The notes: generated from the sequence alone by a model not told the origin. A stretch of 64,000 bases of DNA from Sphaerochaeta pleomorpha str. Grapes (GCF_000236685.1 NC_016633.1:1116001-1180000); one strand, 5' to 3'. Counted from the stretch's first letter, positions 36,783-46,192 are shown. Program-made: numbers and translations.

Positions 36783-38744
36783 ATGAAAACTCTTGCTCTC
36801 GTGGGCAATCCCAACTGTGGGAAGACTACCTTGTTCAATCAACTGACCGGTACAACCGCATATGTAGGCAACTGGCCTGGGGTTACCGTAGAGAAAAAGG
36901 AAGGTATCTGGAATGGCAACCGGGTACTGGACCTCCCCGGGATCTATTCGCTTTCCCCCTACTCTCCCGAGGAAAAGCTTACCCGTAGGTATATCCTCGA
37001 CGAGGGTCCCGATTTAATCATAGACTTGATCGATGCTACCAATCTGGAAAGAAGCCTCTACCTGACAACCCAGCTTGCTGAGCTCGGGCACCCTGTGCTT
37101 CTGGTATTGAATATGGGGGACCTTCTGGAAAAAGAAGGCATTACCATCAACACCAAGACGCTTTCTATGATGACCGGATGCCATGTGGTGCAGATTTCCG
37201 CAAGTAAAGGGGAAGGTCTTGAGGCCTTTTCCCGGGAAGTGGAAAAAGTCCTTGATGAAAACAAACTCCCGGCCTTACCGCTTTTCTCCAATTCTGTCGA
37301 AAAATACATATCCCAGATTGTGAGCGACGATTTTATCCATAATATTCCTATTGGGCGTCCCCAGCGCTGGGCCTCCATAAAGCTTCTCGAAGATGATGAA
37401 TTATTCCTTTCGACCATGCCCCCTATCCCTGAAGAAACAGCAAAGACCCTTCAGGAGGCAAGAATCGCCCTGCAGAACCATTATGGCGATGACATCGAGG
37501 CGATTATCATCGACCAACGCTACAAGGTTGCCGAAAAGATTTCCGCTGACTGCCAGACAAGGATAGCACAGAAAAAGAAATTCTCCTTTGACACCATTGC
37601 CACGAGCAAATGGGGTGCAATCCCGCTTTTCATTGCCATAATGGCAGGTGTTTTCTACCTCTCGATCGGATTGGTCGGGGGAATCACCACCTCTTGGCTG
37701 GAATCAGGATTTGACTGGCTCGGCCAGTCGCTGCATACCTTTTTGCACATGATGGGCGTCCTCCCCTTGCTCTCCGGTTTGCTCATCGATGGCATTATCG
37801 CAGGAGTGGGGAGCGTGCTGACATTCGTTCCCCAGCTCTTCGTCCTGTTCCTGCTTTTAAGCATCCTTGAAGACTGCGGGTACATGGCCAGGATTGCCTT
37901 TATCATGGACAGGCTCATGCGATCCATCGGGCTTTCGGGGAAATCCATCATCCCGATGGTCATCGGTACCGGTTGTTCAGTCCCTGCAATCATGTGTACC
38001 AGGACGATAGAACACCAGAAACAGAGGGAACTGACGGTGGTGGTAACCCCTTTCATCCCCTGTGGGGCAAAGATGCCCGTATTCGCTTTGATGATAACCT
38101 ACTTCTTCCCGGGAAGATGGTATATCGCCCCGCTTGTATATTTCGTGGGAATCCTGGCAGTTATCATCACCGGTTTGCTTAGCCAAGCCCTGGACAAACA
38201 CAAGGAAAAAAATGCTTTTATACTCGAACTGCCCCGCTATCAGATACCGACGGCAAAAAACGTATGGTTGCAGACAAAGGAAAGAATCCGTGGATTCATC
38301 CTTAAGGCAGGCACGGTCATTCTCCTTTCCTCTGCGATTATCTACTTGTTGCAATCCTATTCCTTTACGTTTCAAAGCGTCGAGGCTGACAGCAGCATGC
38401 TAGCACTGATCGGTAAACTGATAGCCCCTTTGTTCATCCCCCTAGGCTTTGGATTCTGGCAGGCCAGTGTGGCCTTGCTAACAGGGATTGCAGCCAAAGA
38501 ATCAATTGTAAGTACCTTGTCGGTGACCATCGGAAGTGCAGGACTCTCTTCGTTCTTTACCCCTGCCTCGGCTCTCTCCTTTATGGTATTCATCCTTCTT
38601 TCCTCCCCTTGCATAGCGGCTCTCAGTGCCATGGCAAAGGAGCTGGGAAGCAGAAAGAAGTTCTTTTTTGCCATCCTTTGGCAGACTGGATTCGCCTATC
38701 TCGCAGCCCTGCTGTCCTATGGCTTGGGCTCTCTGATACTGTGA
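36783..38744 (+). CDS. feoB: Ferrous iron transporter B
   Basis: A 653-residue membrane GTPase for Fe(II) import. The G domain has G1 GNPNCGKTTLFN, G2-region VGNWPGVTVEKKEG, G3 LDLPG and G4 NMGD. A helical spacer follows, then the membrane core with two Gate motifs (GTGCSVPAIMCTRTIEHQKQRELTVVVTPFIPCGAKMPV and FFAILWQTGFAYLAA). The length is slightly below typical (~700), as in many anaerobes. It is co-transcribed with feoA and the Cys-rich partner. Confidence 0.95.
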   Translation: MKTLALVGNPNCGKTTLFNQLTGTTAYVGNWPGVTVEKKEGIWNGNRVLDLPGIYSLSPYSPEEKLTRRYILDEGPDLIIDLIDATNLERSLYLTTQLAELGHPVLLVLNMGDLLEKEGITINTKTLSMMTGCHVVQISASKGEGLEAFSREVEKVLDENKLPALPLFSNSVEKYISQIVSDDFIHNIPIGRPQRWASIKLLEDDELFLSTMPPIPEETAKTLQEARIALQNHYGDDIEAIIIDQRYKVAEKISADCQTRIAQKKKFSFDTIATSKWGAIPLFIAIMAGVFYLSIGLVGGITTSWLESGFDWLGQSLHTFLHMMGVLPLLSGLLIDGIIAGVGSVLTFVPQLFVLFLLLSILEDCGYMARIAFIMDRLMRSIGLSGKSIIPMVIGTGCSVPAIMCTRTIEHQKQRELTVVVTPFIPCGAKMPVFALMITYFFPGRWYIAPLVYFVGILAVIITGLLSQALDKHKEKNAFILELPRYQIPTAKNVWLQTKERIRGFILKAGTVILLSSAIIYLLQSYSFTFQSVEADSSMLALIGKLIAPLFIPLGFGFWQASVALLTGIAAKESIVSTLSVTIGSAGLSSFFTPASALSFMVFILLSSPCIAALSAMAKELGSRKKFFFAILWQTGFAYLAALLSYGLGSLIL

Positions 38745-38751
38745 GGTGTCT

Positions 38752-38949
38752 ATGGTAGTGTTCGCTAATATAGTGGTAGCCCTTCTGATTGCATTTTTAC
38801 TCTATCTTGCGATCCGTACTGTCTACCGGCAAAGAAAAGAAGGTGGTTGCGGTTCCTGCAGAAAATGCATCGCCTCCTGTGATGGAACCCACACCTGTCC
38901 TTCCTCAGGGTGCAAAGGCTGTGAATTTTCGGGTTCTTGCCATAAATGA
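38752..38949 (+). CDS. FeoB-associated Cys-rich membrane protein
   Basis: A 65-residue protein. One membrane helix (FANIVVALLIAFLLYLAIRTVY) is followed by a Cys-rich tail: GGCGSCRKCIASCDGTHTCPSSGCKGCEFSGSCHK, with eight Cys. The ATG at 38752 has GAGG 5 bp upstream; a GTG at 38746 is in frame. This short protein directly after feoB is a known companion in feo operons (FeoB-associated Cys-rich, DUF6587-like) and may bind iron. The role is not established. Confidence 0.85.
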   Translation: MVVFANIVVALLIAFLLYLAIRTVYRQRKEGGCGSCRKCIASCDGTHTCPSSGCKGCEFSGSCHK

Positions 38950-38974
38950 TATTCACTGAGTGAATATTTATGCA
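38949..38974 (+). promoter_or_regulatory. Palindrome and ARG-box-like sequence upstream of the amino-acid importer
   Basis: ATATTCACT-G-AGTGAATAT (38949-38967) is a perfect 9-bp inverted repeat. Overlapping its right arm, TGAATATTTATGCA (38961-38974) fits the ArgR box pattern TGMATWWWWATKCA at every position. It lies about 90 bp before the binding-protein start. If real, it implies arginine-responsive control; the window contains no argR gene. Confidence 0.45.
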
Positions 38975-39064
38975 TCAAGTCTGGATATTTTCCTCTATCC
39001 AAGATACACTTTTCAAAACTGCCCATCACACTTTTGGGATACTTGGATTTAGGAGAAATACGCA

Positions 39065-39874
39065 ATGAAAAAAACAACGATCATTCTTGCAGCAATGCTT
39101 CTGGTGGCTTCTTCCCTCTTTGCCGCCGGTGCAAAGGAACAGGCTGGGGATAATTCCCTTCAGAAAGCTCTCGATAAAGGTAAACTGGTCGTCGGGCTTG
39201 ACGATTCCTTCCCTCCCATGGGTTTCCGCAACGAAGCCAATGAAATCGTAGGATTTGACGTAGACCTTGCAAAAGAAGTCTGCAGCCGCCTGGGAATCGA
39301 AGCAGTTTTCCAACCTATCGATTGGAATGCCAAGGAACAGGAACTGAATACCGGAAACATTGACTGTATCTGGAACGGTTTCACCATCACCGAGGACCGT
39401 CTTGCCAATATGACGTTCACAAGTCCCTATGTCAGCAATGCCCAGGTTGTTGTTGTCAAAGGCGATTCCCCTTACACCACACTAGCCTCCCTTGCAGGCA
39501 AAAAACTTGGCTACCAGGCAGGTTCCTCAGCTGCCGAGGCTGTTGACGGAAGCCCAGAATTCAAGAAATCCCTGAAGCAGATTGTCGAGTTCAAAGAGAA
39601 CCTTACCGGTCTCATGGATTTGGAAATCGGCGGGATCGACGCTTTGGTCATCGACTTGCTTGTTGCAAATGATAACATCAACCGCAGCGGAAAGGATTTC
39701 AAGATCCTGAGCGAAACCCTTAGCTCCGAGGACTATGGAATTGGGTTCCGCAAGGGCGAGCAGAAACTTGCCGATGGCGTCTGGGCTGAGCTCGTTGCCA
39801 TGGACAAAGACGGTACCCTTGCAAAGATCGCAACCCAATGGTTCGGTGCCGATATCACTGTTGTCGGAAAATAA
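39065..39874 (+). CDS. Polar amino-acid ABC transporter substrate-binding protein
   Basis: A 269-residue family-3 binding protein (COG0834). The signal peptide MKKTTIILAAMLLVASSLFAA is followed by GAKE. Mature motifs: GKLVVGLDDSFPPMGFRNEANEIVGFDVDLAKEV (start of domain 1), DCIWNGFTITEDR, FTSPYVSNAQVVVV, GYQAGSSAAEAVD and SEDYGIGFRKG. It has the GFDVDLA consensus of amino-acid-binding members. GGAG lies 10 bp upstream of the ATG. First gene of a three-gene importer. The substrate is not certain; an ARG-box-like site upstream hints at arginine or another basic amino acid. Confidence 0.92.
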   Translation: MKKTTIILAAMLLVASSLFAAGAKEQAGDNSLQKALDKGKLVVGLDDSFPPMGFRNEANEIVGFDVDLAKEVCSRLGIEAVFQPIDWNAKEQELNTGNIDCIWNGFTITEDRLANMTFTSPYVSNAQVVVVKGDSPYTTLASLAGKKLGYQAGSSAAEAVDGSPEFKKSLKQIVEFKENLTGLMDLEIGGIDALVIDLLVANDNINRSGKDFKILSETLSSEDYGIGFRKGEQKLADGVWAELVAMDKDGTLAKIATQWFGADITVVGK

Positions 39875-39892
39875 AGAATAATGCTATGATGG

Positions 39893-39922
39893 CGGGGAGC
39901 TTGGCTCCCCGTTTTCTTTTTT
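39893..39922 (+). terminator. Intercistronic terminator after the amino-acid binding-protein gene
   Basis: CGGGGAGC-TTG-GCTCCCCG (39893-39911) followed by TTTTCTTTTTT: a strong intrinsic terminator between the binding-protein gene and its permease gene. Read-through or partial termination would make the binding protein more abundant than the membrane parts. Confidence 0.9.
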
Positions 39923-39967
39923 ACCGGGAGAATATCTTTTTTACTCATGAACCTCTAGGAGAACACC

Positions 39968-40603
39968 ATGGGACAACTGCTGTTGCAGATGCTGGGGGCA
40001 ACCCTTACCAGCCTAAAAATATTCGTATTGACGTTGGCTTTTGCCCTCCCATTGGGCATTCTCATCGCCAAGGGACGGATGTCCAAGAACCGATTGGTAT
40101 CAAATCTTGTCAACATCTACATCATGATTATGCGGGGAACCCCCCTGATTCTCCAGTTGATATTTGTATATTTCGCACCGTATTATGTGTTTGGAACCTC
40201 CTATGACCGGTTTACCGCGGTTATCGTAGGGTTTGTAATCAACTATGCGGCCTACTTTGCCGAAATCTACCGGGGAGGGATCCAAGCCATTCCCCGTGGT
40301 CAGTACGAGGCAAGCCATGTCCTTGGGTTTTCCAAGGCCCATACCTTTACCCATATCGTAGCACCCCAGGTAGTAAAAAGAATTATTCCCGCAATGGGCA
40401 ACGAGGTAATCACCTTGGTAAAAGATACAGCCCTTGCACAGACCATTGGGGTCGCGGAGCTTTTCAGGGTTGCCCAGAACGCCTCGGCCAGGCAATTTTC
40501 GACCATGCCCATTTTCATAGCCGGGGTTTTCTATTTCCTCATGAACGGAATCGTTTCAAGACTCTTCGATCGACTCGAGAGAAAACTCAATTACTACAAC
40601 TAG
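39968..40603 (+). CDS. Polar amino-acid ABC transporter permease
   Basis: A 211-residue HisM/GlnP-type permease with five membrane segments. Typical motifs: [84 protein letters not shown] (EAA loop and following). AGGAG lies 5-10 bp before the ATG. It is followed by the ATPase after 10 bp. Confidence 0.93.
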   Translation: MGQLLLQMLGATLTSLKIFVLTLAFALPLGILIAKGRMSKNRLVSNLVNIYIMIMRGTPLILQLIFVYFAPYYVFGTSYDRFTAVIVGFVINYAAYFAEIYRGGIQAIPRGQYEASHVLGFSKAHTFTHIVAPQVVKRIIPAMGNEVITLVKDTALAQTIGVAELFRVAQNASARQFSTMPIFIAGVFYFLMNGIVSRLFDRLERKLNYYN

Positions 40604-40613
40604 GAGGCCTGGG

Positions 40614-41372
40614 ATGGATATTATTTCGGTTGAAAACCTGGAAAAGAGTTTTGACGGACTTGGAGTACTCAAAGGCATTTCCTTCACATTGCAGAAAGGA
40701 GAGGTTCTTTCTATAATCGGTCCTTCGGGGAGCGGAAAAAGCACCATGCTACGGTGCATAAACCAACTCGAACCCATAGACGGTGGTTCGATTTCTGTCT
40801 GCGGGGACACGATGGTAACTACCGACGCACAGGGTAAGGTAGTATATGCAAACAAAGAGATTCTCAAAGCAGTGAGACTCCATTGCGGGATGGTTTTCCA
40901 GAATTTCAACCTGTTTCCCCATATGAATGTCCTGCATAACATTACCGAAGCACAGATTTTTGTTTTGAAAAAGACAAAGGAAGAAGCAGAGGCAAATGCC
41001 AGGCTCCTTTTGAAAAAAATGGGTCTTGAAGATAAGGAAAACGCCTATCCCTGCCAACTTTCAGGGGGCCAGCAACAGAGAGTGTCCATTGCCAGGGCCC
41101 TCGCCCTCAAGCCGGAAGTGCTCTGTTTCGATGAACCCACCAGTGCACTAGACCCGGAACTGACAGGGGAAATCCTCAATGTCATCAAAGCCCTTGCCCA
41201 GGAAAAAATGACCATGATCGTAGTAACCCACGAAATGACCTTTGCCCGGGATATCTCAGACAGGGTCATTTTCATGGATGACGGACAGATAGTCGAGGAA
41301 GGAAATCCCAATGAGTTGTTCAACAACCCCCAGAACCCAAGGACCAAGAAATTCCTGAATCGTTTCGAGTAG
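40614..41372 (+). CDS. Polar amino-acid ABC transporter ATP-binding protein
   Basis: A 252-residue ATPase with Walker [11 protein letters not shown]-loop [16 protein letters not shown], signature LSGGQQQR, Walker [19 protein letters not shown] and H-switch VTHEM. The GlnQ/HisP type is indicated by [13 protein letters not shown]. The start has AGGAGG 6 bp upstream. The end lies 10 bp from the end of the converging D-aminoacylase gene; no terminator was recognised between them. Confidence 0.94.
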   Translation: MDIISVENLEKSFDGLGVLKGISFTLQKGEVLSIIGPSGSGKSTMLRCINQLEPIDGGSISVCGDTMVTTDAQGKVVYANKEILKAVRLHCGMVFQNFNLFPHMNVLHNITEAQIFVLKKTKEEAEANARLLLKKMGLEDKENAYPCQLSGGQQQRVSIARALALKPEVLCFDEPTSALDPELTGEILNVIKALAQEKMTMIVVTHEMTFARDISDRVIFMDDGQIVEEGNPNELFNNPQNPRTKKFLNRFE

Positions 41373-41382
41373 GGAAACAGCA

Positions 41383-42960
41383 CTAAGCCTTGAGCAAAGA
41401 CCCTGCGCAAATACCTGTGGGATTACCCTCATACAGCGCAATTTTTCCATTCACCATTACCAGATGCAAGCCATCTGGTTTTGCTTTTGGTGTCGTTGCC
41501 GTGGAATTATCCCGTATGGTATTCGGATCGAACAAAACCAGGTCAGCCTTGAGCCCAAATGCTATCCGTCCCCTATCATAAAAGCCCAGCCGCGAGGCAG
41601 TCTCCCCGGTCATTTTGTGGATCATCTGTTCCAACGCCATCACGTGTTTCTGCCTCCAATAGCGATCGAGGAAATGTACGGCAGCCTGGAAGGACCTGGG
41701 ATGGCACTTTGTTCCCCCGTAGAGTGCATCGGTACCGAAACACATCAAGGGATGGGTCATGATTCGCTTCAGTGATTCCTGGCTTTGGGTGATATCAGTC
41801 ATGACAGCCGAGCCTTTTTCTTCTTTGAGCAAATCGAAAAACGCATCAAAAGGTCCTTGTTGCCGCTCGCTTGCAATATCAGCGAGGGTCATGCCTTCAT
41901 ATTGCGGATTGCTGTCAATGGTAATGGCTGTGATATTGTCCCAGCCACAGAGCTCATAGAGGCTATCCCAACCGACCGGGTCTCTCATCATGGCTTTTAT
42001 GGCTTCCCGTTCCCGGGGACTGTCCAGAAGTTTCTGCAAATCGTGCCTGTCCAACCGCAAATACTGTGGTGGCAACAAACTAAACAGACTGGTTGAACCA
42101 TATTCATACGGATATTGGTCAAATAATACGTCAAGGCCACTGAGTCTGGCATCTTCGATGAGCGTGAGCATCTGATCGACAAGGTGCTGGTTCTCTCTCC
42201 CAATTGCCTTGAGATGACTTACTTCGAGTCGGACTTTCGTGTATTTGGCAAGGTCGATCACTTCCTCCAGGGCTGAGAGTACATCGTCGCCCTCACATCG
42301 CATATGGACGGCAAACAACCGGTCGTATTTCTGCGTCACCTCAAGCAAGGCTAAAAGCTCGCCCCTGCTGGCAAACAGGCACGGAGCATAATAGAGCCCG
42401 CTGGAAAAACCGAGACATCCCTGTTCATAACTCTCTTCTAGCAGTCGGCACATGGTCTGCACTTCCACTGAATTTGCACTCCGATTGGGGTTTCCCTCAA
42501 TAGAACGGCACCTCAATGCGCTATGGGATTGCAAAAACGCCATGTTCGTCCCGCTGCCCTTTTTACCAAGCTCTGCACAATAGCTGTCGAAATCTTTCCA
42601 TCCAAAGGGAGCGTAATGACCAAGGACATCACGGGTATAGGCGTAGAGCACCTCATCGTTAGGCTTTGCAGGGAACACCCCGATCCCACAGTTTCCTGAA
42701 ACCTCAGTGGTAATACCCTGCCCGATCTTTGCTTCCATCGAAGGGTTTCTCAACACTTCCAGTTCACTATGGGCATGAATATCGATAAACCCAGGGCAGA
42801 GCACGAGGCCTGTTGCATCGATTACCTTACCAGAGGGTTCCCCTCCGTTATTGAATATTCTTTCTATTTTATCATTCTTGACTGCCACGTCACCCTGATA
42901 GGGTTCGCTTCCTGTTCCATCGATAATCGTGGCATTCTGAAAATACACATCAAAGGCCAT
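41383..42960 (-). CDS. N-acyl-D-amino-acid deacylase family amidohydrolase (D-aminoacylase)
   Basis: A 525-residue protein from the ATG at 42960 (AAGGAG 7 bp upstream). Family features: N-terminal ATIIDGTGSEPYQGDVAVKNDKIERI, metal-binding GFIDIHAHSE, GITTEVSGNCGIGVFP (bridging Cys region), the SSGLYYAPCLFA segment, VRLEVSHLKAIG (metal His), FGTDAL, and the C-terminal LGFYDRGRIAFGLKADLVLFDPNTI. It probably hydrolyses N-acyl-D-amino acids or related amides, e.g. from cell-wall material. Its start overlaps the end of the HTH/Fic-like gene by 11 bp, so the two are coupled and the latter may regulate it. Confidence 0.88.
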   Translation of the reverse strand: MAFDVYFQNATIIDGTGSEPYQGDVAVKNDKIERIFNNGGEPSGKVIDATGLVLCPGFIDIHAHSELEVLRNPSMEAKIGQGITTEVSGNCGIGVFPAKPNDEVLYAYTRDVLGHYAPFGWKDFDSYCAELGKKGSGTNMAFLQSHSALRCRSIEGNPNRSANSVEVQTMCRLLEESYEQGCLGFSSGLYYAPCLFASRGELLALLEVTQKYDRLFAVHMRCEGDDVLSALEEVIDLAKYTKVRLEVSHLKAIGRENQHLVDQMLTLIEDARLSGLDVLFDQYPYEYGSTSLFSLLPPQYLRLDRHDLQKLLDSPREREAIKAMMRDPVGWDSLYELCGWDNITAITIDSNPQYEGMTLADIASERQQGPFDAFFDLLKEEKGSAVMTDITQSQESLKRIMTHPLMCFGTDALYGGTKCHPRSFQAAVHFLDRYWRQKHVMALEQMIHKMTGETASRLGFYDRGRIAFGLKADLVLFDPNTIRDNSTATTPKAKPDGLHLVMVNGKIALYEGNPTGICAGSLLKA

Positions 42961-43912
42961 GTAACGTCTCCTTAGGTAACAATTTTGTAAGCTCATATAA
43001 TAAAGACTGTTCAAGCATTCTTACGACATTCTGGTAATTGCCCCGTTTGCGGGTAAGCATAAGGGAGGCCTTGAATTCATCCAGATGACTGGGATCGACC
43101 AATACCGGGGGATACCCGCCAAATAACAATTCCCCTCCGAGAACCAAGGTTGCAAATACACTGCAATAGTGCTCGAACGGACAGATACGAAGCAGCTCCC
43201 CGTACAAAAAAAGAGCACGGACCAAGGGATGGAGATGAATCCATTCGTTTTCGTATTGATTCATGAGGATTTCCATCTGGACTGAGACAGGAAACAACCG
43301 CAGATCATTGCCTTGGGGGTTGGCAGGGGGAATGGAAACTTTCCGGTACAGGGCAAGGTCTTCATCGTCGATCCCCTGCATCATGGTCCTGTAAAGAGTG
43401 GAAAGCCGTTGTTCATTGAACGTTGAGCTCTCTTTTTTCAGACCCTTGCAAGGCCCAAGACCTGTTTCCTGTACAAACCGCAGCAAGATTGAGCGGCAAT
43501 TCAAAGCCAAGAGCTGAGTTTCCATAGCGAGATCAGGAACGAACTCCCCTCCAAACAGCAGGGAAAGCTGATCACTCGTTACAGCTATGCCTTCACAGGC
43601 AAAACTACTCTCGATAAAACGTAAAATAAGTTTTTTATAATCGCCGAGGAAAGTTGTCTCGTTGCCTTTCATGCAAGAGAGCTGTTTCTGCAGAGTATCA
43701 AGTCGAGAAAGATCGAGAGACCCAAACCGAAGTTCGAAGTTTTTCAAGTGCCTCAGCTGACGACCATCCCCAGGCTTTAAGGAAGTCAGAGGTATGTTCC
43801 AGGCCCATCCGGAACGGACGACACCTTCGATACGTCCTTCTGAGCAAAGGATACGTACCCTTCGCTCGGAAATATCCCATTTTTGAGCTGCCTGCCTAAC
43901 ACTCATGAACAT
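42950..43912 (-). CDS. HTH protein with degenerate (catalytically dead) Fic domain
   Basis: A 320-residue protein. Residues 4-42 look like a MerR/excisionase-type winged HTH (VRQAAQKWDISERRVRILCSEGRI). The rest follows the Fic fold: ESSFACEGIAVTSDQLSLLFGG (102-122) matches the inhibitory S/T-x3-E-G motif; LHPLVRALFLYGELLRI leads into the catalytic loop. C244-PFEH-YCSV stands where active Fic proteins have HPFxxGNGR, so His is Cys and G-N-G-R is Y-C-S-V. GGYPPVLVDPSHLDEFKASL and GNYQNVVRMLEQSL match the Fic C-terminal helices. AMP transfer should be impossible. It is likely a transcription factor. First gene of the unit, overlapping the D-aminoacylase start. Confidence 0.78.
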   Translation of the reverse strand: MFMSVRQAAQKWDISERRVRILCSEGRIEGVVRSGWAWNIPLTSLKPGDGRQLRHLKNFELRFGSLDLSRLDTLQKQLSCMKGNETTFLGDYKKLILRFIESSFACEGIAVTSDQLSLLFGGEFVPDLAMETQLLALNCRSILLRFVQETGLGPCKGLKKESSTFNEQRLSTLYRTMMQGIDDEDLALYRKVSIPPANPQGNDLRLFPVSVQMEILMNQYENEWIHLHPLVRALFLYGELLRICPFEHYCSVFATLVLGGELLFGGYPPVLVDPSHLDEFKASLMLTRKRGNYQNVVRMLEQSLLYELTKLLPKETLHGL

Positions 43913-44077
43913 CTTACGTTACTACCTTAAATATACTATTCCTATGTAGGAGTAATACCATGGATTCAGCCCAATAGCAATATATTCCATTTTTATCAGG
44001 GCTTTACCTTGGGAGGAAATATCGGAATAATGGATGGGGAAGGGAACTGCCTTCCAATTTCTTTGGGAGGGAACTAT

Positions 44078-45361
44078 ATGGATCAGTACGATGTCATTAT
44101 CGTGGGGAGCGGACCTGCAGGGATGGGAGCAGCCTTCACGATTGCTGCACAGAAACCAAACATAAAAATATTGATATTGGATCGGGAAAAATTCTCTACC
44201 GGTGGAATGCGTAATGACTGCAAGATGAATTTCACCTTTCCTATTGGCTTTCCTGTCGAGTATTGGACAGAAGGGGTTGCAAACAGATATCTCGAACAGG
44301 TAGTGGATTTTCTGAAGCCTGACTTTCTCAACCAGACAAATATCGAAACCTATCAGAAACGAGCAGAGCGCCTCGGGTGCAGCCTGCTTCAGATTCGCCA
44401 GACCCATCTAGGCACCGACGGTGGTTTGGCCTTGATCAAGAAATTGCTTGCCCAGCTGGCCGACCTTGGTGTTGACCTTGCCCTCGGAGAAGCAATGGAG
44501 CAAGTCAACCCTGCAGAAAAATCCATCACTACCGAAAAACGGGAAATCGGGTACAAAGCCCTTCTCGTAGCCCCAGGTAGAAAAGGATTCCACTTCCTGC
44601 AGGATGTAATGTCGACCCTTTCGGTCCCCTTTGTAGACAATATCGTCGATATCGGGATTCGTTTGGAAACAAGAATCGAACACTATCCCATTGTCAAAGA
44701 CTATTATGACCCAAAATTCTATTTTCCTGAAAAAGTCAGGACTTTCTGCACCAATAGCGGTAATGCCCACGTGGTGAAAGAACGCTATGCAACAAGCAGG
44801 GGGGACCAGTGGCTCTCTGTCAACGGACATGCCTTTGCCCCAGATTTCAGGCATGACAATGGCCTGGTAAATTTCGCTATTCTCAAAACGGTACGGTTTA
44901 CGGCCCCACTTGCCAGCGGGCAGGCGTTTGCAGAGAATCTCGGACTGCAAGCCTCTTTGATGGGTGGGGGGAAACCGCTTATGCAACGGGTCGGCGATTT
45001 CCGCCTTGGCTCACGAAGCAGAGAAGAAAGCTTCAGCAAGGATCTCTATGATTTCGAACCTTCCCTGCGTGACTGCTGCCCTGGCGACATATCTTTGGCA
45101 ATGCCGGCAAAAATTCTCAGGGCAATCTGGAAAGCCATGAAGAACCTCGATACCATCGTGCCGGGAGTCCTGCATCCTTCCACTATCATGTACTACCCTG
45201 AGATCAAGCTATATGCCAACAAACCGACCTATCTTGACGAACACTTCAAGGTTCACGAAGCGGTATGGTTCGCAGGCGACGGGGCGGGGACCAGCCGCGG
45301 CATAACCGGGGCCTGGGCCAGCGGGATCCGTGCGGCCGAAGGGATACTCGAAACCTTATAA
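44078..45361 (+). CDS. FAD-dependent dehydrogenase (COG2509-like)
   Basis: A 427-residue protein from the ATG at 44078 (GGGAGGG 6 bp upstream). It begins MDQYDVIIVGSGPAGMGAAFTIA, an FAD-binding GxGxxG fold. An in-frame ATG at 44030, also with GGGAGG, would add 16 residues. FSTGGMRNDCKMNF is characteristic of the uncharacterised FAD-dependent dehydrogenase group, and the C-terminal FAD contact is VWFAGDGAGTSRGITGAWASGIRAAEGI. Substrate and electron acceptor are unknown. It is divergent from the HTH/Fic-like gene; its 3' end overlaps the hydrolase gene by 6 bp. Confidence 0.85.
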   Translation: MDQYDVIIVGSGPAGMGAAFTIAAQKPNIKILILDREKFSTGGMRNDCKMNFTFPIGFPVEYWTEGVANRYLEQVVDFLKPDFLNQTNIETYQKRAERLGCSLLQIRQTHLGTDGGLALIKKLLAQLADLGVDLALGEAMEQVNPAEKSITTEKREIGYKALLVAPGRKGFHFLQDVMSTLSVPFVDNIVDIGIRLETRIEHYPIVKDYYDPKFYFPEKVRTFCTNSGNAHVVKERYATSRGDQWLSVNGHAFAPDFRHDNGLVNFAILKTVRFTAPLASGQAFAENLGLQASLMGGGKPLMQRVGDFRLGSRSREESFSKDLYDFEPSLRDCCPGDISLAMPAKILRAIWKAMKNLDTIVPGVLHPSTIMYYPEIKLYANKPTYLDEHFKVHEAVWFAGDGAGTSRGITGAWASGIRAAEGILETL

Positions 45362-46156
45362 GGTAAAATCAAACCGGTTGTTCAACCAAGTGGTACAAAG
45401 CCCCACCCATTGCTGACAGGCTGTGTTGGGTGTCCCTACCTCTTGGTTGCACATTGAAAGGCCATGGACTCCTTCACTGAACAAGTGTAGCTCAAAAGGG
45501 ACATTTTGGCGCTGCAAGGCCGAGGCAAGCTGAAGACTGTTTTCTACCGGCACAGAGGCATCGGTGACCGTATGCCAGATAAAAGAAGGAACAGTGGTTG
45601 ACGACACCTGGTTCTCCAGGCAAAACAACGCTCGGTCGGCTTCAAGTTTTCCACTCACCCAGTCCGCACTTTCCTGATGACAAAACTCACCGGTAGAAAT
45701 TACCGGGTAGCAAAGCACAGCGGCATCGGGTCGGTTCAATCCGTCCTTTGTATCAAAAACCGCTTTCAAACGAGGGTGGTCATGCAAAATAGCCAAAGAG
45801 GCTGCAACATGACCCCCTGCACTGAATCCCATGATGGCAATATGATAGGGATCACACATCCAAGGAACCGAATGCTCCCGTATCTTGATGATTGCATCGC
45901 TTGCCTCAATCAAAGGATTGAGGTTGGAAGCCTCGTCTCGCACAGAATAATCGAGAATGAACACATTATATCCCAGAGATAGAAAATATAAGGCAACGGG
46001 ATCACGTTCCCGTTCGCTTCTGAACCGATAGGCTCCGCCTGGGCAAATGACTATCGAAGGACGAATATTGCGAATTCCTCCGTCCTGGGTGAACGATTGA
46101 AGATATCCTGTCAAGGGAACCTGATTTTTTCCTACTGCCGTCTGTATGATTTTCAT
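45356..46156 (-). CDS. Alpha/beta hydrolase (esterase, acetylxylan-esterase-like)
   Basis: A 266-residue protein. The oxyanion segment VICPGGAYRFRSERERDPVALYF, nucleophile elbow GFSAGGHVAAS (Ser), acid region TVTDASVPVENS (Asp) and FSEGVHGLSM (His) form a complete catalytic triad. BD-FAE/Axe-type bacterial esterases share this layout. There is no signal peptide, so it is cytosolic. Its substrate may be an acylated sugar or small ester; context does not decide. Confidence 0.88.
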   Translation of the reverse strand: MKIIQTAVGKNQVPLTGYLQSFTQDGGIRNIRPSIVICPGGAYRFRSERERDPVALYFLSLGYNVFILDYSVRDEASNLNPLIEASDAIIKIREHSVPWMCDPYHIAIMGFSAGGHVAASLAILHDHPRLKAVFDTKDGLNRPDAAVLCYPVISTGEFCHQESADWVSGKLEADRALFCLENQVSSTTVPSFIWHTVTDASVPVENSLQLASALQRQNVPFELHLFSEGVHGLSMCNQEVGTPNTACQQWVGLCTTWLNNRFDFTL

Positions 46157-46192
46157 GGAGAAAATAATAACACAAAAATCAAGAGTAGTATC

